Origin: Microbacterium sp. AB
Lineage (GTDB): Bacteria > Actinomycetota > Actinomycetes > Actinomycetales > Microbacteriaceae
DNA: 64,000 nucleotides
Direction: 5' to 3'
NCBI RefSeq assembly: GCF_032878875.1
Contig: NZ_CP118157.1
Coordinates: forward strand, 620,001 to 684,000
Shown here: piece by piece, positions 32,922 to 41,895 of the stretch
How positions within the stretch are numbered: position 1 is the first letter of the stretch
Layout: every line of letters begins with the position of its first letter
Notes under the pieces: model-generated
Database searches by the model: none
What the model was told of the DNA's origin: nothing
Seen by the model: only the letters and a program-made list of their open reading frames with translations
Position numbers and translations under genes: made by a program

Positions 32922-34327
32922 GATTCCTCCTGAGGTTCGGTTGTCTTGGTCCTGCGGGTGGCGCGGGTCCGTCGTGGTTTCGACTCGTCCTCCACGACCG
33001 GCAGAACCACCGGTCGTGGGTTCGGGGCGAAGTAGGTGAGAGCGGCATCGCGGATCTGCTCGTCAGCTGCGTAGGCCGCGCGTACCCGTTGGGGCGGCGT
33101 TCCGTTCTCCGCAAGGACGTAGGCAACGCCCGGCGTGGAAGCCGAGATCTCGTGGCACAGCGCACCAGCCGCGACCGCGCCGTCACCAAGCACCATGGCC
33201 GTCTCGGTTCGGTCACGCAGACGGAGTCCGACGGTCTGGGTGAACAGTCCGCGCGCAGGCAGCGTCTCTTTGCGAGGGTCTTGCAGACATGCGAACACGA
33301 TGAAGCCGACGGCGCGACCCTGTGAGGCGAGTGTGGCGATGGCTGCGTTCGCGCGCCGCAGCATCTCGCGATCGGTCTCGTACGCGGTGAGGGCAGCCAG
33401 TTCATCGATCAGGACGATCACGGTTGGGCTGTCTACGGTCGGCGTGTGCTGACGCGTGATCCCGGCGAGCTTTCGCGCGCGATCCTGCATCTGGTCGACG
33501 GCATCCTCGAGCAGTGCGACCGAGTGGGCAGCATCGGAAGCGAAGCGAGTCAGCAGATCGCGCCCCATCGCCAGTTCCATGCCTCCCTTGCGGTCGATGC
33601 CCCACACCTCGATCAGTCCGGAATGGATCGGCTGCACGAGGCCGAGGAGGAGTCCCCACACGAGCGAGGCCTTTCCGCTGCCCGAGGAGCCCGCCACGAG
33701 CGTGTGGGGCCCGAGAGGCAGTCGCCATTCGGCACCGCCGTCCGAGATCCCCATGAGCACGGATGCGCCATCCCAGGTGCCTCCGAGCGGGAAGCCGAAG
33801 GGCTGTGCCAGTGCATCGACGTACTCGATCCGTAGGGCGAGCGAACTGATCTGCTCACCCTCGACCGTTACGCGTACAGCGTTGAACGCCTGAGCGATGC
33901 GAGCAGCCGCCGCGACAAGGTCTTCTCGGGCGAGGCCTGGAGGCATCGATACCTGAAGGAAACATGTCGAACCGTCCCAGCTTGGGTTTCCCGCGCCAGT
34001 GACGATCTTTCGCCCGGAGTAGTCCCTGACCTCGAGCCCCAGCTGGACTGCAAGCGACGGCCACGAGCCGACAATCCACCTCGCGGTCTGCTCTTGCCAG
34101 CGACGCTGCAGAAGCGAGTCGAAGTGTCGAGCGGCGCGAATCCGACGCAACACGATGATCGCGACCGCCGCGACGACGGTCCAGTTGATGACGTGGCCGA
34201 CGAAGGGCGCTGCGCTGAAGAACGTGAGGATGAGCAGGAAGGGGAGTAGCCACCAGCCGCGTCGCCAAAGCAGCGGCCACTCGCCCGCCCAGTAGGCGCG
34301 TTCAACACGCCAGGACCAGGTCATCAC
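32918..34327 (-). CDS. FtsK/SpoIIIE-like conjugative DNA translocase (TraB/TraSA type)
   Basis: 469 residues. Two N-terminal membrane spans (LLPFLLILTFFSAAPFVGHV and INWTVVAAVAIIVL), then an FtsK motor domain with Walker A GSSGSGKAS near residue 210 and Walker B VIVLIDELAAL near residue 300. The Walker A Ser/Thr is replaced by Ala; related AICE translocases often have a small residue (Gly) here, so it may still work. Moves double-stranded element DNA between mycelial or rod cells. GTG start overlaps the Pra-like stop (GTGA). Confidence 0.88.
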   Translation of the reverse strand: MMTWSWRVERAYWAGEWPLLWRRGWWLLPFLLILTFFSAAPFVGHVINWTVVAAVAIIVLRRIRAARHFDSLLQRRWQEQTARWIVGSWPSLAVQLGLEVRDYSGRKIVTGAGNPSWDGSTCFLQVSMPPGLAREDLVAAAARIAQAFNAVRVTVEGEQISSLALRIEYVDALAQPFGFPLGGTWDGASVLMGISDGGAEWRLPLGPHTLVAGSSGSGKASLVWGLLLGLVQPIHSGLIEVWGIDRKGGMELAMGRDLLTRFASDAAHSVALLEDAVDQMQDRARKLAGITRQHTPTVDSPTVIVLIDELAALTAYETDREMLRRANAAIATLASQGRAVGFIVFACLQDPRKETLPARGLFTQTVGLRLRDRTETAMVLGDGAVAAGALCHEISASTPGVAYVLAENGTPPQRVRAAYAADEQIRDAALTYFAPNPRPVVLPVVEDESKPRRTRATRRTKTTEPQEES

Positions 34328-34722
34328 TCACCGCCCCGCGGCTTGCCAGCAGGCTTCATCTCGCGTGCACGGAGGGAGAAGGCGACGCGAGGTCGACCAC
34401 CGGTCTCCTTGACGTAGGGCGTCACGGTGAGCCCGTCGAAGAAGACCGGGCGGAACGGCAGGCCATTGGCCTCCGGCGGTGCCGTCGGTTCCGAGATGCT
34501 CGCGATCTTGACCGTGACCTCGTTTTGGCCCTTCCGGGCCTCGGGATCCGCGTCGATGACGCGCACCTGCCACAGCGGGTGCCCCGAGTTCTTGTCGAGA
34601 TCCTGTCCCTGACGTTGGCCGTCGTCGGACCACTTCACGACCGCTTCGATTTCGCCGACCATGAACGCTCCGCGGGGGAAGTACGCCTCGAAGCTGACCG
34701 GGATTCCTGACTGCAGTGCCAT
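34324..34722 (-). CDS. Pra-like replication/integration/excision activator
   Basis: 132 residues. Blocks FEAYFPRGAFMVGEIEAVVK, HPLWQVRVIDADPEARKGQN and FRPVFFDGLTVTPYV-KETGGRPRVAFSLRA match the 'plasmid replication, integration and excision activator' family named for Pra of pSAM2. In pSAM2 Pra switches on rep-xis-int. First gene of the leftward operon, which fits that role. Its promoter must lie in the 34723-34850 gap. Confidence 0.82.
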   Translation of the reverse strand: MALQSGIPVSFEAYFPRGAFMVGEIEAVVKWSDDGQRQGQDLDKNSGHPLWQVRVIDADPEARKGQNEVTVKIASISEPTAPPEANGLPFRPVFFDGLTVTPYVKETGGRPRVAFSLRAREMKPAGKPRGGE

Positions 34723-34849
34723 AACTAGTTCCGCTCAGTTGGTGAACCTTTTGCTCACAGCATCAGCATGACGCGAAATGGGTCGAGTGTCAACCTTTCT
34801 CTTACATCGTCGAACTGAGTCTCACTCGCGAAGTGATAGGCGCGGCCAC

Positions 34850-34855
34850 TAAGCT
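34850..34855 (+). promoter_or_regulatory. Leaderless -10 box before a mini-ORF
   Basis: TAAGCT followed by exactly 6 bases and an ATG at 34862. Confidence 0.55.
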
Positions 34856-34861
34856 GATGGG

Positions 34862-34879
34862 ATGGACGTGCGAGCATGA
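34862..34879 (+). CDS. Five-residue leader ORF (MDVRA)
   Basis: ATG-GAC-GTG-CGA-GCA-TGA. The start is six bases after TAAGCT, the leaderless spacing of this genome, and its TGA overlaps the next gene's ATG (ATGA). Likely lets a leaderless transcript feed ribosomes into the downstream gene by termination-reinitiation. No ribosome site precedes that downstream ATG. Confidence 0.45.
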   Translation: MDVRA

Positions 34880-35487
34880 GCGATCAATCGGTGCCCCTGG
34901 TTTGGGGTGTCGTCCCCGAGCCGGTGCGCGGTGTCCTGCAGCGACTGCAAGAGCGCGCGGCGGAAGCTGTCGAGGCGATGGATACTGCCCAGATTGGGGG
35001 AGTGGCTCCCCAGAACCACGACGCGGCGTTTCTGCAGATGTCCGCGGCGTCGGAGGCTGCAGACCGCGCGACCCGCGACTACCGCAGCTTGTTCAATGCG
35101 TACACGCACAAGTTTCACCAGCCGAAGCCTCCTATTGGGGAGCTGGCTGCGATGCAGGGTGCAGTCACACAGTCGTTCGCCAAGCGCTACACGCCGAAGA
35201 CCGTGGCAGCGATCGAAGCGTTGCTTTCGCCTAAGCCCGATCTTGCTGCGATCCGCGCGGGCATCCGGGCCCTCGGATTCGAAGACCTCCGTGGGATCTC
35301 AGATGAACTCGACTCGGTGATCGCTGCCGCGGAGGCCGATCCTAAGTTCCATCCCTGGAGCGCGTCGAGCGAGACAGCCCGACTGTCGACGCCGACCCCT
35401 GGAACTCTCGCGGATCTCATGCCGGACCAGTATGCGAAGGAACGTGCTCACGTGGACGGCACAATCGGGTCACCGAGGAATCTGTGA
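34876..35487 (+). CDS. Hypothetical helical protein
   Basis: 203 residues, soluble and mostly helical: PEPVRGVLQRLQERAAEAVE, then AASEAADRATRDYRSLFNAY, a PKPPIGELAAMQGAVTQSFA segment and GLEDLRGISDELD-type text. No family recognised. It opens the rightward half of the element, divergent from the Pra-like gene, and is separated from the methyltransferase by a 187-base structured spacer. It may be a backbone protein of the element rather than part of the defence operon. Confidence 0.65.
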   Translation: MSDQSVPLVWGVVPEPVRGVLQRLQERAAEAVEAMDTAQIGGVAPQNHDAAFLQMSAASEAADRATRDYRSLFNAYTHKFHQPKPPIGELAAMQGAVTQSFAKRYTPKTVAAIEALLSPKPDLAAIRAGIRALGFEDLRGISDELDSVIAAAEADPKFHPWSASSETARLSTPTPGTLADLMPDQYAKERAHVDGTIGSPRNL

Positions 35488-35530
35488 GAACTTTCTTTAC
35501 TCGTTCAAGGGCCGGCCTCCGGCCGGCTGT

Positions 35531-35617
35531 GCGATGGGCGGAGTGCCCGACTGCGGTGCGTCCGGTCCTCGCTCCGCTGCGGTCCGGGCGCTCCTCGGCG
35601 GGCACTCCGCCCATCGC
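35531..35617. repeat. Large stem-loop between element backbone and cargo
   Basis: Perfect 19-bp inverted repeat (GCGATGGGCGGAGTGCCCG at 35531-35549 and its complement at 35599-35617) enclosing 49 bases, preceded by a smaller palindrome GGCCGGCCTCCGGCCGG near 35511. It is far more GC-rich than the cargo next to it. Could be a terminator for the upstream gene, an insertion scar or a recombination/transfer site. Confidence 0.7.
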
Positions 35618-35674
35618 TTCGCGGGGGTAGCTCCCATTAGTTCTTTTAGCTCGCAAGACGAGGAAGCAGTGACG

Positions 35675-36985
35675 ATGTTCACCGACGACCAGAAGGTCTA
35701 CACGACGCCGTGGGGCACGCAACTTCATGGCGACTCGCTGGAGCTACTCAAGGGCCTCGAGGACGAGAGTATTGACTTGATCGTCACGAGCCCCCCATTC
35801 GCACTGCAGCGGAAGAAGGCGTACGGCAATGAGGAGCAGGAGGCGTACGTCGACTGGCTCGCCCAGTTTGGCGAGGCTGCCAAGCGGGTATTGAAGGACA
35901 CTGGCAGCCTCGTCATCGACATTGGCAATGCCTACCGTAAGGGGAGCCCTACTCGTTCCCTCTACCCGTACCGCGTCCTACTCAAATTTGTTGATGAGCT
36001 CGAGTACCACCTCGCCGAAGAGTTTTTTTGGTACAACCCGGCAAAGCTGCCCAGTCCTCTCGAGTGGGTAAACAAGCGTCGAATCCGAGTTAAGGATGCC
36101 GTCAACACGGTGTGGTGGTTCTCGAAGACGGAATGGCCGCAGGCAGACGTCAATCGGGTGCTTCAGCCTTACTCCAAGAACATGGAGAAACTACTCAAGG
36201 ACCCTGAAAAGTACTACAAGACCTCATTGAGGCCAAGTGAGCATGACATCTCGAAGCACTTTGGCAACGACAACGGTGGTGCGATCCCGTCGAACCTGCT
36301 GCAGATCTCCAACACCGAATCAAACACTAACTATTTGCGCCTATGCCGCGAGCTTGAGATCAAGTCGCACCCGGCCCGGTTTCCCAACGACCTGCCCAAG
36401 TTCTTCATCGAATTCCTCACGAGTCCAGGGGATGTCGTTGTAGACATTTTTTCGGGCTCAAACACCACAGGAATGGTTGCTGAGCAGCTAGGTCGGAAGT
36501 GGTACTCGTTTGAGCTCAACCGCGACTACGCTGCGCTGTCCATCATGCGGTTCTTGCCCTCGATGCCTGCCAAGGCGGCCCTCTCACTGTATGAGAGGGC
36601 CCGGAGGAAGACTGTCTCGTTGCCCTCAGAAGCGCGAGGTCTAATTCCGATAGCGATACAGTCGGCGGAGAAGGAGTTCAGGCTCGCCGAGAAGGAACTG
36701 CACGCGGCGGGGGTGCAGCGGGAGAAGGAGTTCGAGCATGTTAGAGCAATCGAACACAGGGCCGAGATGGAACGGGTCGATCCAGTCGACAACTCCAGCG
36801 ACATAATTGCTGCCTTGCAGCGCGCAGGTGAGGAGGCGGCACTTGCGATGGCGCGACAGTCGGTCGCCATGAAGCGGATCAAGACGCAAGCCAAGGCCTT
36901 GGCCACAGCCCGCGCCGCGGCAGCTGCCCTTGATAGCTTCTATGGTCCAGCTGGCGTCGAGGTGCCTGACGGGCATTTGGGCTGA
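35675..36985 (+). CDS. Beta-class DNA methyltransferase (N4-cytosine/N6-adenine)
   Basis: 436 residues. Motif IV DLIVTSPPF at residues 34-42 comes before motif I VVDIFSGSNTTG near residue 255, the beta-class order; TSPPF is common in N4-cytosine enzymes. A long C-terminal helical extension (residues 320-430: AEKEFRLAEKELHAAG and ALAMARQSVAMKRIKTQAKA) is unusual for a solitary methylase. Ribosome site CGAGGAAGC. First gene of the putative defence operon, where it would mark host DNA as self. The target sequence cannot be predicted. Confidence 0.9.
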   Translation: MFTDDQKVYTTPWGTQLHGDSLELLKGLEDESIDLIVTSPPFALQRKKAYGNEEQEAYVDWLAQFGEAAKRVLKDTGSLVIDIGNAYRKGSPTRSLYPYRVLLKFVDELEYHLAEEFFWYNPAKLPSPLEWVNKRRIRVKDAVNTVWWFSKTEWPQADVNRVLQPYSKNMEKLLKDPEKYYKTSLRPSEHDISKHFGNDNGGAIPSNLLQISNTESNTNYLRLCRELEIKSHPARFPNDLPKFFIEFLTSPGDVVVDIFSGSNTTGMVAEQLGRKWYSFELNRDYAALSIMRFLPSMPAKAALSLYERARRKTVSLPSEARGLIPIAIQSAEKEFRLAEKELHAAGVQREKEFEHVRAIEHRAEMERVDPVDNSSDIIAALQRAGEEAALAMARQSVAMKRIKTQAKALATARAAAAALDSFYGPAGVEVPDGHLG

Positions 36986-36992
36986 ATGACTC

Positions 36993-37592
36993 ATGCCGAC
37001 CCCCGTGGATAGCGCTGCCGACGCTTTGCTGCCATTGGGCAGGCTCGCGCCCGTAGTGCAGAGGTCGCGAGTAGCTGACGGCACGAAACGGGCTAACCAA
37101 CTCTTTGCCGCCTCACTCGAGGACTACTCCGCCTCGCTCGACTCCGCGGAGACGGACCAGAAGCCGTTCGACCTGCAGATGTCGTCTCCGTTTCCTCCAC
37201 TGCTGCGGGTCTATATGTTCACGATGACGACACACCCATCAGAACGGCAGGAGGGTGCGTACCGGATTCAGGTCATGCTTCCTGGGAAGGCTCGGCACTT
37301 CGATGCCACAGATAACCCTTTCATCATCCTGGCCGGGTTCGAACCGAAGCTGGAGGTCTTTGCTATGTGGGATGCGATGGCTCATGATGTGGCGACGGGG
37401 ATCGCCCATTCCAAGGGTGTCCAGCTTCGGGAGAACACCTTGCTCACCGCGCTTTCGCAGGGGGTTGCCTGTCAGCAGAGGACGCTCCGCCACGCTGGTG
37501 AGACTGAGACGGTCATTGCATCGCGTCCAGACGCACTTCCTGAAGCGCTGGAGCTTCGGTGGCAACTGTCGATCGAACGGCTGACGGCATGA
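36993..37592 (+). CDS. Methylase-associated X1-like protein
   Basis: 199 residues, starting 8 bases after the methyltransferase. N-terminal helical region with AADALLPLGRLAPVVQRSRV; C-terminal domain PPLLRVYMFTMTTHPSERQE, YRIQVMLPGKARHFD, FIILAGFEPKLEVFAMWDAM and VQLRENTLLTALSQGVACQQ. The arrangement LRVY...YRIQ...P...ILAG...vFA.WD...H resembles the small 'methylase-associated X1' domain seen beside methylases and helicases; this is from memory of the pattern and not certain. It lacks an obvious nuclease motif. A role in DNA recognition or as a restriction cofactor is possible. Confidence 0.55.
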   Translation: MPTPVDSAADALLPLGRLAPVVQRSRVADGTKRANQLFAASLEDYSASLDSAETDQKPFDLQMSSPFPPLLRVYMFTMTTHPSERQEGAYRIQVMLPGKARHFDATDNPFIILAGFEPKLEVFAMWDAMAHDVATGIAHSKGVQLRENTLLTALSQGVACQQRTLRHAGETETVIASRPDALPEALELRWQLSIERLTA

Positions 37593-39685
37593 CGGGCGAG
37601 GGGTGGGGGGCGTCCGGCTGGACTCCGGAACCCGAGTACGCTAGCGACCGCGACGACATTCTCAACGACTTCTACATGCGCGCGCTTGTCGAGGCAGTCA
37701 CGTATGACCGGATCACGGGCTTCTTCGCCAGCAGCGCTTTGGCACTGTATTGGGGCGCGATACCGGACTTCGTGGACCGCGGCGGGAAGATCCGTGTCCT
37801 CTGTTCCCCTCGCATCACCGAGAAGGATGCTCAAGGCATTGAACGAGGCTACGATGCTCGCGATGACGAGTCCCTGGCGGCGGTGCTCCGGGCGGAGTTC
37901 GACGCGCTGCTCATCAGTGAGCAACTTCGCAAGCCTGCGCTCGCACTAGCGGCCCTCATCTCCGAGGGTCTGCTCGAGGTGCGCCTCGCCCGGGTGGCCC
38001 GCGCGTCATTGGACGATCGCCGTATGTTCCACGACAAGGTGGGGTTATTCGCTGATGAGCGCGGCCAGCGCATCGGCTTCCGCGGATCACTCAACGAGAC
38101 GCGGTATGGGATCGCCTCAGACGGCAACATCGAGTCCTTCGATGCATGGACAAGCTGGACGGGACGCAACGACAGCATTCGTGTACAGCGGTCCTCTGAG
38201 CGCTTCGAAAAGCTCTGGGACGGCAAGAGTGAAGGGGTGGAAGTCCTGGCACTTCCCGCACCGTTTCGCCACTGGCTCGAGTCCCAGGCGGACGGTATGG
38301 CTTGGCGAGAATTCGCCGCTGAAATCACAACCGAGACTGAACACGATTTGGTCATCCGCACAGCGCCGGACGGGAGACCTCTGCGAGAGCAGCAGATCGC
38401 CGGGTTGGACAAGTGGGAGGAGAACGGGAAACGCGGGATCCTCGCTCACGCGACAGGGTCCGGCAAGACAGTCACCGGCATCACAGCAATTGCTAACTAC
38501 AACGGCCCCGCGCTCGTCGTCGCGCCGTCCAGGCTCGTTGCGCGGCAGTGGAAGGAACAGCTTGAGGACACGGGTCGACGAGTACATCTGTGTGGCGACG
38601 GCGAGACAGCGTGGAAGACCCGGCTGAGGAACTGGCTCTCGCAGCCCGCTGCTGAACGCGTGGTGGTCGCACTCGCCCCAACGGCTGCCCAGCAGAGCTT
38701 TGTCAATCAGGCATCGCGCGCGCAGAACCTCCTGCTTGTAGGCGACGAGGTGCACCGCCTTGGCGCCGCTTCGTATCGCAAGATCCTTGAGATCGACGCG
38801 GCGGCGCGTCTAGGGCTCTCTGCGACACCGGAGCGTGCCGGTGATTCGGAGGGCACCGCCGCCGTCTTTGAGTACTTCGGCGGAGTAATCCATCGCTACA
38901 CGCTCCGCGATGCGCTGATGGCCGGCGCGCTCTGTGACTATCTGTACCACCCGCAGTTGGTCCGGCTCTCGCCTCAGGAGCAGGAGGACTGGGACGAGTT
39001 CAGCAAGAAGATTGGCAAGCTCGTCGCGCAGTCACACAACGCTTCTGGTGGGCCAACCGCGAGCCAGTTGGAGCGGATTCGGATGCTGACGATGCAGCGA
39101 GCGCGCATCGCCAAGAAGGCGGCCGCAAAGACACCTTTGGCACAGGCCATCGTGTCCAAGCACTACGAGCGTGGGCAGCGATGGCTCGTCTACTGCGATG
39201 ATAAGGGCCAGATGGACGCAGTCGCGGCTGGCCTGAGGAGCGCCGGAATCGACGCTTACCAGTATTACTCGGACATGCCTGCGGACAAGGCTGCGACCCT
39301 GCGCCACTTTGATGAGAATGGCGGCGTGGTCGTATCGATCAAGTGTCTTGACGAAGGCGTCGACATACCGAACGCCGATCATGCCCTGATCCTTGCTTCA
39401 TCTAGGAACCCGCGTGAGTTCATCCAGAGGAGAGGACGTGTGCTCAGGAGAGCCGAAGGAAAGACCGTCGCGACCGTGTACGACGCGATTCTGCAGCCCG
39501 AGAGCTTGAACGACACCTCCGGGATGTCGTTGCTTCAGGGGGAACTCGCCCGGGCGGGTAACTTCGCTCGGGATGCCCTCAACAGCGACGCGCGGGACCC
39601 ATTGGAACGACTAGTTGTAGGACTTGGCGGGGATCTTGAGGCACTCTATGAGTACCTCGACGTCGGCGAGGAGACCGACGACTGA
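37589..39685 (+). CDS. PLD-nuclease/SF2 helicase fusion
   Basis: 698 residues. N-terminal phospholipase-D-like domain with FHDKVGLFADERGQRIGFRG (HxKxxxxxD near residues 147-155) and NETRYG; then a superfamily 2 helicase with motif I AHATGSGKT near residue 290, motif II GDEVH near 384, motif III LSATPER near 410, and motif VI FIQRRGRVLRR near 615. Similar PLD-helicases act as effector or translocase subunits in restriction-type defence. ATG overlaps the previous stop (ATGA). Only one HKD motif is visible, so activity would need a dimer. Confidence 0.88.
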   Translation: MTGEGWGASGWTPEPEYASDRDDILNDFYMRALVEAVTYDRITGFFASSALALYWGAIPDFVDRGGKIRVLCSPRITEKDAQGIERGYDARDDESLAAVLRAEFDALLISEQLRKPALALAALISEGLLEVRLARVARASLDDRRMFHDKVGLFADERGQRIGFRGSLNETRYGIASDGNIESFDAWTSWTGRNDSIRVQRSSERFEKLWDGKSEGVEVLALPAPFRHWLESQADGMAWREFAAEITTETEHDLVIRTAPDGRPLREQQIAGLDKWEENGKRGILAHATGSGKTVTGITAIANYNGPALVVAPSRLVARQWKEQLEDTGRRVHLCGDGETAWKTRLRNWLSQPAAERVVVALAPTAAQQSFVNQASRAQNLLLVGDEVHRLGAASYRKILEIDAAARLGLSATPERAGDSEGTAAVFEYFGGVIHRYTLRDALMAGALCDYLYHPQLVRLSPQEQEDWDEFSKKIGKLVAQSHNASGGPTASQLERIRMLTMQRARIAKKAAAKTPLAQAIVSKHYERGQRWLVYCDDKGQMDAVAAGLRSAGIDAYQYYSDMPADKAATLRHFDENGGVVVSIKCLDEGVDIPNADHALILASSRNPREFIQRRGRVLRRAEGKTVATVYDAILQPESLNDTSGMSLLQGELARAGNFARDALNSDARDPLERLVVGLGGDLEALYEYLDVGEETDD

Positions 39686-39751
39686 CACAACACAGGCGCT
39701 TACCGGCCGAGCCAATGAACGCAACCAACCACGTAATAGGAGTTCGTAGAT

Positions 39752-39934
39752 ATGCGAGATAGCCTCGCCGACGTTGTCGAGTCGGTGCGTTCACAGTTCT
39801 TCAGCCACATCGATCCAGAGCTGGTGCAACAGATCGTCGAGATCGAGAAGCAGCACGTCGAGAACCGCCCGCGGGCGCAGGAGGGCGTCGCTCGCGCCAT
39901 CCAGCACAACCTGGTCGGGAGCGCTGAAGCTTGA
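39752..39934 (+). CDS. Small defence-operon protein
   Basis: 60 residues, ATG 39752 preceded by TAGGAGTTCG. Sequence MRDSLADVVESVRSQFFSHI then VQQIVEIEKQHVENRPRAQE: all-helical, no family recognised. The next gene's TTG overlaps its stop (TTGA), so it is translationally coupled to the SMC ATPase and probably binds it. Confidence 0.65.
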   Translation: MRDSLADVVESVRSQFFSHIDPELVQQIVEIEKQHVENRPRAQEGVARAIQHNLVGSAEA

Positions 39935-41895
39935 GATACCGGCACCTGACCCTCGAGAATTTCCTGGTCTTCAAGGGAGAGCAGCACCTCACCATCCCGG
40001 ACAAGGACGGCGTGGTCGTCGTCTACGGTCGGAACGGGAAGGGCAAGACGTCACTGCTCAATGCCTTCCGCTGGGTCTGGAGCGGCGAGGTTCGAAAGCG
40101 CAGTACTAGGCCTCTGCCGATCGAGGACATCACCAACAGCGTCGCCCTCCAGGAGGCGCGTGGAGGTTCAGTGCGCTGCCGCGTCCGATTGGAGTTCGAG
40201 GCTGACGGTGCAGAGTGGGACCTCACTCGCTCGCTCACCCATGAAGGCGGCGAGTACTCGCAGGAACTGATCCTTCGCAAGAACTCGATTGCGCTTAGTG
40301 CGGCCGATGCTGAGAGGCAGGTCGCTGAAATCATGCCGCGGGAGATCGAGCAATTCTTCCTCTTTGACGGCGAGCTGCTGGACCAGTACGAAAAACTCCT
40401 CGACGACGACAGCACGGTCGGCGCAACGCTCCGCGACGATATCGAGCGCATCCTGGGACTTCCGATCCTTGAGCACGCAGCCCAGGACAGCGCTCGAGTC
40501 GGCGAGGACGCTGGCAAGGAGATCGCCAAGGCCGCTCAGCGTGACACCAAGACGAAGGTTCTCGGCGACGCGCTGATTACGGAACAGAATCGCCTTGCCA
40601 CCTTTCGTCAGAACTACGAGGCGGAAGACGGGAAAGCGAAGGGCTTCGAAGCCGAGTCCCGCAAACTCGAGCATCAGGTGGCCGAGCAGTCCGGAAAACT
40701 CCAGATCAAGGCGCTCCGCGATGAAGCGCGTAACAACTTGCTCAACGCTGAGGGGGAGCTCTCCGAGACTCGAGAGAAGTTCCAGAGCCTTCTGGCGGAC
40801 TCCTGGCGGGCAGTGCTCGTCGAACCGATCGCGGCGCGCTTGGACCAGAGCCAGGCTGAGCTTGACTCGTTGGAGGAGAAGCTTGACGATCTAAGGTTCG
40901 CGGCAACTCTGGCGCGCCACTATGAAACGTCCGGAGGTGCATGCCCGGTGTGCGCGTCGCACCTGGATGACAGAAACCGCGCGGCCCTGGAGAGCCACCT
41001 CAACGCGAACAAGTCAGGCGACCTGATTTCTGCCGAGGATGAATCGGTGGAACTGAAGGCGAACCTGAAACGGCTCCGTGACTCGGGACGCGGTCACGAA
41101 GTCCGTGCCGATATTAGGTCGGTCGAGGACAGTTACCTGAAGGTGCAACAGCAGATTGAAGACTACCGAGAGGACCTCGACGACTACGACGACAAACTCA
41201 AGGGGCAAGACGATGACCTAAACGAGTTGGTGCAGCGGACGAAGAATGTCGAGATTCAACTGAATCGCGCGCGAGACGAATACCGCAAGCAGCGCGACCT
41301 GCACGAGCAAGCAAAGCAAAACATCGCGAAGCTGGATGAGAAGATCCGACTGCTTGGTGGAGCTGGCCAAGCTGACCAGGGTGTCTACGTCCGTCAGCAA
41401 CTGGCCGAGGATCTTTCTAGACTCTTCGAGCAGGCCGTGGTCACCTACCGCGACCAGCTCAAGGAGAATGTCCAGCAGAAGGCCACGGAGCTCTTCGTGG
41501 CCATGCGGTCGGAGCAGGACTTCGTGAAGCTGACAATCAATGAGTCGTATGGGCTGCGGATCCTCGACAAACGAGGAGAGCCTGTCAAACACCGCAGCGC
41601 TGGTTATGAGCACCTGGTGGCGCTGTCGCTTCTGGGAGGTCTGCAGGCGAGTTCGCCGATCAGCGGGCCGCTCGTCATGGACTCGCCGTTTGGGCGTCTC
41701 GACGAGCACCACGTCGAGGACGTCGTCAAGAACGTAGACAAGCTCACATCACAGGTGTTCCTTCTCGTCACAGAGCGTGAACTACCTCGTAGCACCGCAC
41801 GTGATCTGCTCCGAGGTCGTATGTTGGCCGAGTTCGAGCTGCGACGCGGGGATTCCGCTCATCAGACTAACCTCCAGGAGCTTCATAGTGTCTGA
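39931..41895 (+). CDS. DndD-like SMC/RecF ATPase with zinc hook
   Basis: 654 residues. N-terminal head with Walker A VVYGRNGKGKTSLLNAF near residues 31-47 and the DndD-type FFLFDGELLDQYE near 143; long coiled coils (residues 190-330 and 345-480) around a CPVCASHL zinc hook near 331; C-terminal head with ABC signature SAGYEHLVALSLLGG and Walker B LVMDSPFGRLDEHH. This layout is that of DndD and RecF/SbcC-like ATPases in phosphorothioate and other defence systems. No DndA, DndB or DndC is present, so DNA sulfur modification is unlikely. TTG start, coupled to the preceding gene. Confidence 0.9.
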   Translation: MRYRHLTLENFLVFKGEQHLTIPDKDGVVVVYGRNGKGKTSLLNAFRWVWSGEVRKRSTRPLPIEDITNSVALQEARGGSVRCRVRLEFEADGAEWDLTRSLTHEGGEYSQELILRKNSIALSAADAERQVAEIMPREIEQFFLFDGELLDQYEKLLDDDSTVGATLRDDIERILGLPILEHAAQDSARVGEDAGKEIAKAAQRDTKTKVLGDALITEQNRLATFRQNYEAEDGKAKGFEAESRKLEHQVAEQSGKLQIKALRDEARNNLLNAEGELSETREKFQSLLADSWRAVLVEPIAARLDQSQAELDSLEEKLDDLRFAATLARHYETSGGACPVCASHLDDRNRAALESHLNANKSGDLISAEDESVELKANLKRLRDSGRGHEVRADIRSVEDSYLKVQQQIEDYREDLDDYDDKLKGQDDDLNELVQRTKNVEIQLNRARDEYRKQRDLHEQAKQNIAKLDEKIRLLGGAGQADQGVYVRQQLAEDLSRLFEQAVVTYRDQLKENVQQKATELFVAMRSEQDFVKLTINESYGLRILDKRGEPVKHRSAGYEHLVALSLLGGLQASSPISGPLVMDSPFGRLDEHHVEDVVKNVDKLTSQVFLLVTERELPRSTARDLLRGRMLAEFELRRGDSAHQTNLQELHSV

